Shown one piece after another: positions 1 through 6,344 of a stretch of 10,192 nucleotides of DNA (the first letter of the stretch is position 1; the number at the start of each line of letters is the position of its first letter). The notes under the pieces are model-generated. The model did not search any database and was not told the DNA's origin. It was given only the letters and a program-made list of their open reading frames with translations. Made by a program: the position numbers and the translations under genes. This stretch comes from Sphingobacterium sp. UBA6711 (GTDB taxonomy: Bacteria; Bacteroidota; Bacteroidia; Sphingobacteriales; Sphingobacteriaceae), in contig DKIT01000088.1 of NCBI GenBank assembly GCA_002454415.1, forward strand, positions 15,377 to 25,568, written 5' to 3'.

Positions 1-447
1 AGCATCTTTTTCAAGAACTCTTCCATTAAAGCCACCTATTTTTCCTCTAATATAAGTTGATCGACTATTTAAGACTACTGGAATAGCTAGCCCACCATAA
101 AAACAAATATAAGTTCGACATCCGGTTTTTGGATGTCCAAATGAAATTATGGACCCCGCAGTGATATATATTGGTTTCCACATAGGAACAGGAACACCAT
201 CCAAAGAAGGCGAGAGGTCTCCGCCTGTAATGGTAATAAGCTGGCTTTCAGTAAATATTATAGTTGGTCCAATGGTGGTACATTCCAAACCAGCCTCATT
301 TTCACTATTACCGAGTATGATATTCCCTAACCTTAGTGCTAGATTATCCATAGCACCTCCAACAACCATCCCGGATTTTTGGAAACCAATCCTACCTAAA
401 TCCTGAACGGTCGTTAACATTACAGCTTTGACGATCTTAATTCCCAT
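1..447 (-). CDS. pxpC: 5-oxoprolinase subunit PxpC (KipA family), N-terminal part, cut by the window edge
   Basis: This is the carboxyltransferase-like subunit of the PxpABC 5-oxoprolinase, a cytoplasmic ATP-dependent enzyme that opens 5-oxoproline (pyroglutamate) to glutamate. The first 149 codons are present and the frame is open to base 1. Recognisable family signatures are TTVQDLGRIGFQKSG near residues 11-25, GGAMDNLALRLGN near 28-40, a TGGDLSP segment, and RSTYIRGKIGGFNGRVLEKD at the edge; all align by eye with E. coli PxpC and with KipA. The chosen ATG (445-447) lies inside the end of pxpB, giving an 11-base overlap that suggests translational coupling. An internal ATG at codon 10 is less likely because the preceding KIVKA residues match the family start. 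The enzyme name is firm from the family. The full-length state cannot be judged. Confidence 0.93.
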   Translation of the reverse strand, partial: MGIKIVKAVMLTTVQDLGRIGFQKSGMVVGGAMDNLALRLGNIILGNSENEAGLECTTIGPTIIFTESQLITITGGDLSPSLDGVPVPMWKPIYITAGSIISFGHPKTGCRTYICFYGGLAIPVVLNSRSTYIRGKIGGFNGRVLEKDA

Positions 448-1132
448 TTTCGGTTTCATAAATACTTATAAACTCTTCTTGTTCCACTGGTACGAATCGT
501 ATTAAATCCCCGGCCTGCAGGTAAGATGGTTCCTCTCGATTAATATCAAACAGCACAATTGGCGTTTTTCCTATAATTTGCCATCCACCAGGTGTCTCCA
601 TTGGATAAATGCCGGTTTGTTCACCTGCAATACCAACCGAACCTGCTTCAACTTTCATACGTGGAATTTCCTTCCGAGGGGCGGCAAGAAGCTGATTCAT
701 ACCTCCCAAATACGGAAAGCCAGGCACAAAGCCGATCATATAAACTAAGTAGGTCGGTTGACTGTGCAGGCGTATAATATCTTGCTTATTTAACCCAGTG
801 TACTCTGACACATATTCAAGATCTGGTCCATTATAGTATACGGGGATTTTTTTTTCCAATACCCCCTGTTTTGTTTGAATATTTAGGTTTTCCACTAAAT
901 TGAAGAGAAGTTTAACCATACTCGTGTATGACGCTACGGTAGGATCATAGTATATTGTTATAGTTGTGAAAGCTGGAACATATTCTATTATTCTATGCTC
1001 TTTTAAATCATCCAAATGGGATGCAAAAGCGCTAATAAAAGAATTTATGTCAGGTGAAATAACATCGCCAAAACAAAGAACTATTGCTGTTTCACCAAGA
1101 GGATAATGTTTGATCGTACTCATTACCGACAT
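437..1132 (-). CDS. pxpB: 5-oxoprolinase subunit PxpB (KipI family)
   Basis: This is the partner subunit of PxpC in 5-oxoprolinase; in Bacillus the homologue KipI is known as an inhibitor of the sporulation kinase KinA. The protein has 231 residues, normal for the family. The N-terminal part opens with YPLGETAIVLCFG. The C-terminal cyclophilin-like half carries the hallmark stretches YMIGFVPGFPYLGGM, PRKEIPRMKVEAGSVGIAG and TPGGWQIIGKTP. It begins 25 bases after the end of the DUF2891 gene and overlaps pxpC by 11 bases, so the three genes form one operon. The start may be ATG codon 1 or codon 4 (MSTIKHYPLG); neither has a clear Shine-Dalgarno sequence, as is usual in Bacteroidota. It ends with TAA. 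The 5-oxoprolinase assignment is secure from the pairing with PxpC; a KinA-like regulatory role would not apply in this phylum. Confidence 0.95.
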   Translation of the reverse strand: MSVMSTIKHYPLGETAIVLCFGDVISPDINSFISAFASHLDDLKEHRIIEYVPAFTTITIYYDPTVASYTSMVKLLFNLVENLNIQTKQGVLEKKIPVYYNGPDLEYVSEYTGLNKQDIIRLHSQPTYLVYMIGFVPGFPYLGGMNQLLAAPRKEIPRMKVEAGSVGIAGEQTGIYPMETPGGWQIIGKTPIVLFDINREEPSYLQAGDLIRFVPVEQEEFISIYETENGN

Positions 1133-1157
1133 GCTTAAATTCTAAGAATTAGATAAT

Positions 1158-2261
1158 CTATTGGTGTGTCAATGCATACAAAGCAAAAGTTCCAAGCCAA
1201 TGTGAACCCATATAATCATCCTCTTTTGAAAGATTTTTAAGCGCGTATGAGATATGATTATCAGCTATAGCCCTTAAGTAGTTCAACTCAGGTAGTTTAA
1301 GCGAGATCCCGTATAAACAGGCAGCGCGGCTGTAATTCAAACCATCTAAATGTACTAGTTGACCATCACTTCTATCTTTGACGATTCCAGGTTCTAAAGA
1401 ATATTTTTTTTCAAAAATTGCTGGTAAAAATGATTTTAACCAGTTCTTATAGTCTGTTTGGTTTAAAACTTTACTCATCAAATAAGCTTCCTCCAAACAA
1501 GGAGAAAGAAAATCCGATCCACTTGGTTCATATGCCATGTCACAATTGGAATCGTTGCCGTATAGTCTTGAAGTGTTTTCAATAATGATATGTTTAAGAT
1601 CTACATCGTTTGCAGCTTTCGTATAATCTAATATGAGCGATAGGGCGAATGCCGTATTCTCATGTTTGCCATGACGAATGGGATATACAAGTTTAGGTAA
1701 ATAAGTTTTCAATCTTTCACTCAGTAAATTTACCAATGGTTGTAAGGATGCTGCCCATAATTTTGCGTCATCGTCATTCCATGTGATAAGCTCTTCTTGT
1801 AATTTAAATAACCAAGCCCATCCGTACGGTCGTTCAAAAGCCAAATTATTTTTGTCATTGAAGATTCTCATTTCTGTTTTCACATTCTCTGAAGTAATGT
1901 GCTTTTTTAATATTGCCTTGATTTTTCCATCGGCGTCTAGGGTAGGATATGTTTTTAAGAGTTTTACAATTGACCAGTAACCATGTACTGACGAATGCCA
2001 GTCATAACAACCATAAAATATTGGGTGTAATGTATGTGGTGATTTGAGATCGGAATCACTTCCTAACGACTGACCTAATTTATTAGGATATTCAACCGTC
2101 AAGCAATGGACGGGCATATCTATTATAGATTTAGCTTGCGGAATTGAAAGGTTGAATTTCTTTTCATATTTAGCGCTCTGTTTACTGATTGGTTCATTGC
2201 ATGAAATCAGAATCAAAGATGTGAAAAGATATAATAATGTTTTTTTTCGAAATCCAATCAT
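1158..2261 (-). CDS. DUF2891 family predicted lipoprotein, first gene of the pxp operon
   Basis: This is a 367-residue protein of the DUF2891 family, whose function is unknown to me. I place the start at ATG 2261 because the residues that follow (basic MIGFRKK, a hydrophobic run, then LILISC) form a lipoprotein signal with the lipobox cysteine near residue 21. The in-frame TTG further upstream (2283-2285) falls inside the predicted promoter -7 element. Family-like segments are HPIFYGCYDWHSSVHGYW, ERPYGWAWLFKLQEEL, RHGKHENTAFAL, YEPSGSDFLSPCLEE, LDGLNYSRAACLYG and GSHWLGTFALYALT at the C-terminus. The pattern of conserved Trp, His, Glu and Asp resembles an alpha/alpha-barrel enzyme, but that is inference. 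It ends with TAG followed two codons later by an in-frame TAA. Its place ahead of pxpB suggests an envelope role linked to pyroglutamate or peptide use. Confidence 0.88.
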   Translation of the reverse strand: MIGFRKKTLLYLFTSLILISCNEPISKQSAKYEKKFNLSIPQAKSIIDMPVHCLTVEYPNKLGQSLGSDSDLKSPHTLHPIFYGCYDWHSSVHGYWSIVKLLKTYPTLDADGKIKAILKKHITSENVKTEMRIFNDKNNLAFERPYGWAWLFKLQEELITWNDDDAKLWAASLQPLVNLLSERLKTYLPKLVYPIRHGKHENTAFALSLILDYTKAANDVDLKHIIIENTSRLYGNDSNCDMAYEPSGSDFLSPCLEEAYLMSKVLNQTDYKNWLKSFLPAIFEKKYSLEPGIVKDRSDGQLVHLDGLNYSRAACLYGISLKLPELNYLRAIADNHISYALKNLSKEDDYMGSHWLGTFALYALTHQ

Positions 2262-2282
2262 AGTTTTGGTATTATAATTATA

Positions 2283-2313
2283 CAAATATTATCAATTAAA
2301 AAAGACTTTCAAA
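2283..2313 (-). promoter_or_regulatory. Probable Bacteroidota-type promoter of the DUF2891-pxpB-pxpC operon
   Basis: On the minus strand a TTTG (2313-2310) is followed after exactly 19 bases by AATATTTG (2290-2283). The consensus for the Bacteroidota primary sigma factor is TTTG at -33 and TAnnTTTG at -7, so there is one mismatch, in the first base of the -7 box. Transcription would begin near 2277, leaving a leader of roughly 16 bases before ATG 2261. This supports the downstream ATG over the TTG at 2285. Confidence 0.55.
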
Positions 2314-2382
2314 TTGAATTCATAAAAACCGAAATTTTAAAGAATGACTACTATTTACACGAATAATCATGCTACAATTTGA

Positions 2383-2481
2383 TTATCTGTGCCAAATCTC
2401 TCCGCCTATTGCGGCTGTGTAACCCGCTGGCCCAGATCCAATTATTAGGCATTGAACATATTCATTCACATTTAAGTCCAT
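2383..2481 (-). pseudogene. 5' fragment of a thioredoxin reductase (trxB-like) gene
   Basis: A 32-codon frame (ATG 2481 to TAA 2383) begins MDLNVNEYVQCLIIGSG and continues PAGYTAAI. CLIIGSGPAGYTAAI is the N-terminal FAD-binding GxGxxG signature of bacterial TrxB, at the position where it occurs in the full enzyme of about 315 residues. After Ile25 the match stops: the family continues with YAARA or similar, but here GGEIWHR and a stop follow. I found no continuation in the other two frames before 2262. An exact TATATTTG -7 element lies 26 bases upstream. I read it as a gene remnant left by a deletion or recombination event, keeping promoter, start and first 25 codons. A genuine short peptide is less likely. 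Confidence 0.7.
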
Positions 2482-2506
2482 ATTATCTGTTAGTTTGTTA
2501 GGTAAA

Positions 2507-2514
2507 CAAATATA
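2507..2514 (-). promoter_or_regulatory. -7 element TATATTTG upstream of the trxB fragment
   Basis: On the minus strand TATATTTG fits the Bacteroidota -7 consensus TAnnTTTG exactly and would start transcription about 19 bases before the ATG of the trxB fragment. The only TTTG upstream is 14 bases away, shorter than the usual 19 or so, so the -33 part is weak. Confidence 0.35.
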
Positions 2515-2551
2515 GGCAGTGGAAAGGTCAAAAAATAGCCTATAAGATCAT

Positions 2552-2609
2552 TCGATATAATTTATGGCTAAGAGATATATTTTTGTGTTACTAAAAGAAA
2601 TTATATCGA
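2552..2609. repeat. Perfect 12-bp inverted repeat, TCGATATAATTT / AAATTATATCGA
   Basis: The arms lie at 2552-2563 and 2598-2609 and are perfectly complementary across a 34-base loop. The ATG of a small plus-strand frame (2564) begins directly after the left arm, so in RNA the start would sit in the loop at the base of the stem. It could be an operator or an RNA hairpin; there is no T run after it to make it a terminator. Confidence 0.5.
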
Positions 2610-2653
2610 TTTTGGTTATTTATTCAAAAAAATATATTGAATGTGTTTTATGA
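2564..2653 (+). CDS. Possible small hydrophobic peptide (29 aa), tentative
   Basis: An ATG frame encodes MAKRYIFVLLKEIISILV and 11 further residues, ending with TGA at 2651-2653. The middle (IFVLLKEIISILVIY) is hydrophobic and the ends are basic, as in small membrane peptides and type I toxins. It is followed 22 bases later by a plus-strand hairpin terminator and overlaps a perfect inverted repeat. There is no Shine-Dalgarno site and no recognisable homology, and AT-rich DNA readily produces such frames. I list it because a terminator on this strand otherwise has no gene to serve. Confidence 0.2.
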   Translation: MAKRYIFVLLKEIISILVIYSKKYIECVL

Positions 2654-2675
2654 TATTGATTTTTTTATTGTCAGT

Positions 2676-2698
2676 ACTCATATTTTATGAGTTTTTTT
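2676..2698 (+). terminator. Hairpin with T7 tail, plus strand
   Basis: ACTCATA (2676-2682), loop TTT and TATGAGT (2686-2692) form a 7-bp stem, followed by seven T on the plus strand (2692-2698). The tail runs up to the stop codon of the minus-strand AraC gene. In the minus direction no T run follows, so it would mainly end plus-strand transcription entering from 2500-2660. Confidence 0.45.
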
Positions 2699-3582
2699 CA
2701 GCTTCTATATTGCTGTCGATAGGCGGTAGGAGATTTTCCTGTCTGCTGTTTAAAATAGCGGTTAAAGTTTGAAAGATTATTAAAGCCTGAGTTTGCAGAA
2801 ATCGTTGAAACGCTTTCATTTTCCTCACGTAACAGCTTGCACGCATGTTCAATGCGCACTTCAATGAGGAAATCAAAATAGCTTCTTCCAGTACGTGATT
2901 TAAAATAATGACAAAAAGCATTTGGTACCATATAGACTATCGAAGCAATTTCACTTAATTTGATATCCTTGTAAAAGTTGTCCATCGTATATAAGTAAAT
3001 TCTACTCAAACGAGTTTCGTCTATATTTTTAAATGGCCTACTGGCATTGCGCTCATAATGCTCGGGGATATCCTCGCTCGCAGCTATTTCATTTAAAAGT
3101 AAAAGTAGAAAAGGGAGGTGTTCATAGTTTGCGCTGTTTTCTAATCTTTGGAGCATTCCGATGGCCCGCTTTTTTGTATTACCCTGCAATTGTAGTCCTA
3201 TTTTTGATGCCGATATAAGTGTTTTTAGCATATTATTTTCAGGAAGATTTAGAAAGTCTTTTCCTAATATATTGAGATCAATATGTAAGGTAAGCAGTTT
3301 TAAAGGTAGTGGTGTTCTACCATGTTTCATGGTATAATCGTAATATCGGTTAGTTTCAAATTTGAACATATGTGGTGTATTGGGACCAATAAGTAGTATT
3401 GAATCACTCGAAATTCTTTTTGAACTTTGTCCAACCGAAAAAATTCCTTGACCGGAACATATATAGATCAGTTCCAATTCCTGATGGTTGTGGAAATTGT
3501 TTAACGCATGGTACACCTCAGAAGTAGCTAGTGTAAAAATTGAATTTTTTACTAGAATGGTCTGTCCAAAGTAATCTTTCAT
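2698..3582 (-). CDS. AraC-family transcriptional regulator with N-terminal cupin-type sensor
   Basis: This cytoplasmic DNA-binding regulator has 294 residues, the usual length for AraC proteins with a cupin effector domain. The N-terminal part (about 1-130) has cupin-like segments such as FHNHQELELIYICSGQG and LLIGPNTPHMF. The C-terminal part (about 190-294) is the double helix-turn-helix: KLSEIASIVYMVPNAFCHYF forms the first, and SVSTISANSGFNNLSNFNRYF, ending TGKSPTAYRQQY, forms the second. The ATG at 3580-3582 is the only sensible start. It is divergent from ppsA with 124 bases between them, so it may control ppsA, itself, or both; that link is inference. The effector cannot be read from the sequence, though the cupin type often responds to sugars or small metabolites. 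It ends with TGA. Confidence 0.92.
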   Translation of the reverse strand: MKDYFGQTILVKNSIFTLATSEVYHALNNFHNHQELELIYICSGQGIFSVGQSSKRISSDSILLIGPNTPHMFKFETNRYYDYTMKHGRTPLPLKLLTLHIDLNILGKDFLNLPENNMLKTLISASKIGLQLQGNTKKRAIGMLQRLENSANYEHLPFLLLLLNEIAASEDIPEHYERNASRPFKNIDETRLSRIYLYTMDNFYKDIKLSEIASIVYMVPNAFCHYFKSRTGRSYFDFLIEVRIEHACKLLREENESVSTISANSGFNNLSNFNRYFKQQTGKSPTAYRQQYRS

Positions 3583-3600
3583 ACATATTATTTAGTGGTG

Positions 3601-3625
3601 AATTTTATGATTTCTTCATAAAATT
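3601..3625. repeat. 10-bp perfect inverted repeat in the araC-type/ppsA divergent gap
   Basis: AATTTTATGA (3601-3610) and TCATAAAATT (3616-3625) are perfectly complementary around TTTCT. It lies 19-43 bases upstream of the regulator start and about 80 bases upstream of ppsA. It could be an operator for the AraC-type protein or a leader hairpin of its mRNA; AT-rich content raises the chance of coincidence. Confidence 0.4.
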
Positions 3626-3630
3626 ATTAA

Positions 3631-3642
3631 TATAATATTATA
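3631..3642. repeat. 12-bp palindrome TATAATATTATA
   Basis: This fully palindromic AT-only sequence lies in the divergent gap, next to the 10-bp inverted repeat. It may overlap promoter elements on either strand. Its simple composition makes chance occurrence likely. Confidence 0.25.
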
Positions 3643-3706
3643 TAGTCTTAATATTTAACAAATGGAATAAAAATATCAAGCATACCTTCGTAGAAATAAA
3701 TAACCA

Positions 3707-6133
3707 ATGATGAATAATAAACTAACCATGAAACTGATCGAAGCTTCTATTGGAGATATTGATCTGGTAGGAGGACCGAATGCTTCTTTAGGAGAAATGT
3801 TGCAACATTTAAAACCGCTCGTGGTAAATATCCCTGATGGTTTTATAGTGACTAGCCATTCTTATTTTCAGTTTATACGCGATAATAATCTGGACCACAC
3901 GATCAGGGCTATGATAGATGCTACGGATATTTCAAATCTACAAGAGCTAGCCTATTGTGGAAGCCGTATACGTGAATTAATTCAGGCTGGCGAATTTCCG
4001 AAGGAAATTGAACAGGAGATTATAAATGCTTATGAACAACTTATAGGCAAGGATAATATGTATAAGGTTGGAGTTGCGGTACGCTCCTCCGCAACTGCCG
4101 AGGATCTTCCGGATGCTTCCTTTGCGGGCCAGCAGGATACCTATTTGAATATACGCGGGCAAAAGGAACTTTTAAACGCAATAAAAAATTGTTTCGCATC
4201 GCTCTTTACTGATCGCGCAATTAGCTACCGTGAAGCCTTTAAATTTGGTCAGTTCAATGTGGGGTTATCTGTTTGCGTACAACTGATGGTAAGGTCTGAT
4301 CATGGTGCTGCGGGTGTAGCATTTTCTATCGATACGGAAAGTGGCTTTAAAGATGCGGTCATTATTAATGGATCCTATGGATTGGGTGAACTCGTCGTTC
4401 AGGGCGCTGTTAACCCCGACGAATTTATTGTTTATAAGCCATTATTAAAACAAGGTTATGCTTCTATTGTCGAGAAGAAGTTAGGTAACAAGCAGCTGAA
4501 AATGATCTATGGGGATTCAGAAATGGTCAAGGTGATCGACACGCCTGTAAAAATGGCCGATACTTACTGTCTCAGTGATGAACAAATTATTCTGCTTTCC
4601 CAATGGGTATGCATTATTGAAGAATACTATTCTTCACTTAAAGACAAATGGTGCCCTATGGATGTTGAATGGGCACATGATGGTATCCAGAATACGCTAT
4701 ATATAGTTCAGGCAAGACCAGAAACGATTCATTCGAGAAGGAGTAGCAAAAGTATTACAGCGTATAAGATCAATGAGAAGGATAGAGACTCTAAAATACT
4801 TTTACGTGGAATTGCAGTAGGAGATAAGATCGCGTCCGGGCGAATTCATAACTTTCAAGGGATAGGAAAGCAAGATATGCACAAGATTGATTTTCAAACT
4901 GGAGATGTCATGGTAGTGGAAATGACCGATCCGGATTGGGAACCCATTATGAAAAAAGCTGCTGCGATAATTACCAATAAAGGCGGACGTACCTGCCATG
5001 CTGCTATTGTGGCTAGAGAATTGGGGGTGCCTGCTATTGTAGGCTGCGACAAAGCTACCGACACGCTTGATACCGGAATGGAAATTACCGTATCATGTGC
5101 AGAAGGAGATATTGGTTTCGTTTACAGAGGTGCGATCCCTTATCATAAATTTGAACATGATCTTGCAGATCTTCCGCAGGTAAATACTCCTGTTATGATG
5201 AATATTGGTTCGCCTGATATCGCTTTTCAGTATGCAGATTATCCAGCCAAAGGAGTTGGGTTAGCGAGAGAGGAGTTTATTATCAATAATTATATCAAGG
5301 TACATCCGATGGCCCTTCTGAAACATGAAGAACTAAACGATAACCAATTGACATCTTATATTTTGTCGCTTATTAAAGGTTATGTTGATGAAAAAAGCTA
5401 TTTTATAGAAAAGCTATCGTATGGCATTGCCAAGATTGCATCAGCCTATTATCCCAATAAGGTAATTGTTCGTTTTTCGGATTTCAAAACAAACGAATAT
5501 TACAACATGCCAGGGGGGAAGTACTTTGAACCTGGAGAAGAGAACCCAATGATCGGATGGAGAGGGGCTTCGAGATATTATTCAAAGGCATATAGGGAAG
5601 CATTTGGGATGGAATGCCAAGCCATAAAACGCGTTAGGGAAAAAATGGGCTTGGATAATGTAGTTGTGATGATTCCATTTTGTCGTACGATAGACGAGTT
5701 GTTGCACGTATATCAAGTTATGGACGATTATGGTCTCAAAAGAGGTCAAAACGGTATGGAAGTCTATTTGATGGCGGAAGTTCCCTCTAATGTGATATTA
5801 GCTGAGGAGTTCGCAGAACATATTGACGGGTTTTCCATTGGATCAAATGACCTCACCCAACTGGTATTAGGACTAGACCGGGATTCGGCATTGGTCTCTG
5901 GGTTATACAATGAACGTAATGCTGCTGTGAAGATGATGATCACCAGTCTTATACGAACTGCAAAAAGAAAAGGGGTTAAGGTCGGGATCTGCGGGCAAGG
6001 ACCTTCAGACTATCCCGATTTTGCGCAGTTTCTGGTGGAGGAAGGAATTGATTCTATTTCCGTTACGCCCGATTCCTTTATGAAAACAGTAAAAGCTGTA
6101 AAAGAGATTGAAGACAAAATCTTGGCTTATTAA
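3707..6133 (+). CDS. ppsA: Phosphoenolpyruvate synthase (pyruvate, water dikinase)
   Basis: It makes phosphoenolpyruvate from pyruvate and ATP, releasing AMP and phosphate, at the entry to gluconeogenesis in the cytoplasm. The 808-residue length is normal. The N-terminal ATP-grasp part (about 20-350) shows AVRSSATAEDLPDASFAGQQ, GLGELVVQGAVNPDEF and IVQARPET. The swivel domain has TNKGGRTCHAAIVARELG with the phospho-accepting His431. The C-terminal barrel (about 495-800) has GVGLAREEFII, RFSDFKTNEY, ENPMIGWRGASRYY, DGFSIGSNDLTQLVLGLDRD and GICGQGPSDYPDF with the catalytic Cys762. Three conserved positions are altered: Pro24 replaces the Lys of GGKNASLGEM (an ATP-site residue), Val39 replaces a Gly, and Glu522 replaces Leu/Met in GLAR(L/M)EF. 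The gene stands alone, divergent from an AraC regulator, and ends at a terminator. The family is certain; full activity is less so. Confidence 0.96.
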   Translation: MMNNKLTMKLIEASIGDIDLVGGPNASLGEMLQHLKPLVVNIPDGFIVTSHSYFQFIRDNNLDHTIRAMIDATDISNLQELAYCGSRIRELIQAGEFPKEIEQEIINAYEQLIGKDNMYKVGVAVRSSATAEDLPDASFAGQQDTYLNIRGQKELLNAIKNCFASLFTDRAISYREAFKFGQFNVGLSVCVQLMVRSDHGAAGVAFSIDTESGFKDAVIINGSYGLGELVVQGAVNPDEFIVYKPLLKQGYASIVEKKLGNKQLKMIYGDSEMVKVIDTPVKMADTYCLSDEQIILLSQWVCIIEEYYSSLKDKWCPMDVEWAHDGIQNTLYIVQARPETIHSRRSSKSITAYKINEKDRDSKILLRGIAVGDKIASGRIHNFQGIGKQDMHKIDFQTGDVMVVEMTDPDWEPIMKKAAAIITNKGGRTCHAAIVARELGVPAIVGCDKATDTLDTGMEITVSCAEGDIGFVYRGAIPYHKFEHDLADLPQVNTPVMMNIGSPDIAFQYADYPAKGVGLAREEFIINNYIKVHPMALLKHEELNDNQLTSYILSLIKGYVDEKSYFIEKLSYGIAKIASAYYPNKVIVRFSDFKTNEYYNMPGGKYFEPGEENPMIGWRGASRYYSKAYREAFGMECQAIKRVREKMGLDNVVVMIPFCRTIDELLHVYQVMDDYGLKRGQNGMEVYLMAEVPSNVILAEEFAEHIDGFSIGSNDLTQLVLGLDRDSALVSGLYNERNAAVKMMITSLIRTAKRKGVKVGICGQGPSDYPDFAQFLVEEGIDSISVTPDSFMKTVKAVKEIEDKILAY

Positions 6134-6142
6134 ATAATCATT

Positions 6143-6181
6143 GAGGAGGTGTTTTAAATGGTTGAAAATACTGATTTTTAA
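6143..6181 (+). other. Strong Shine-Dalgarno (GAGGAGGTG) with a 7-codon open frame after ppsA
   Basis: GAGGAGGTG (6143-6151) lies 6 bases before ATG 6158, which opens MVENTDF and then TAA (6179-6181). A near-perfect anti-16S match is unusual in this window, where real genes lack such sites. The frame is too short for a stable protein. It lies between the ppsA stop and its terminator, so it would be carried on the ppsA transcript. It may be a remnant of a gene start or a regulatory mini-frame. Confidence 0.3.
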
Positions 6182-6243
6182 AAATTAACGGGCTCATGAA
6201 TTTTTATTTTCGTGAGCCTGTTTTTTATATGGATTTTTTTCAT
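6178..6243 (-). other. 21-codon open frame with strong Shine-Dalgarno, antisense to the ppsA terminator
   Basis: On the minus strand GGAGGTG (6254-6248) is followed after 4 bases by ATG 6243, encoding MKKIHIKNRLTKIKIHEPVN and a final Phe, then TAA. The peptide is very basic. Its codons run through the ppsA terminator hairpin, so its composition is partly dictated by that structure. I see no homology. The good ribosome site is the only argument for translation. Confidence 0.2.
6188..6226 (+). terminator. Intrinsic terminator of ppsA
   Basis: ACGGGCTCATGAA (6188-6200) pairs with TTCGTGAGCCTGT (6209-6221) in a 13-bp stem with two G-U pairs, around an 8-base loop, and runs into six T (6221-6226). 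It lies 54 bases after the ppsA stop. In the minus direction TTAATTTTT follows the stem, so it may also stop transcription of the convergent serine hydrolase gene. Confidence 0.85.
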
Positions 6244-6344
6244 GGTTCACCTCCAGGGGGGGTAGTTTTTTAGGACTAGTCACTTTAAGGGAATTTAATA
6301 AAAACCGAAATGAGATGCGGTGGTGGGATGGGATATTGTTGTTA

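Noticed and set aside
149..406. Plus-strand open frame of 85 codons
   Set aside because: It lies antisense to the clear pxpC coding sequence and has no family resemblance.
2262..2285. TTG start for the DUF2891 gene, 8 codons upstream of ATG 2261
   Set aside because: The TTG falls in the predicted -7 promoter element, and the lipoprotein signal begins naturally at ATG 2261.
2685..2921. Minus-strand frame of 78 codons
   Set aside because: It overlaps the helix-turn-helix end of the AraC-type gene in another frame.
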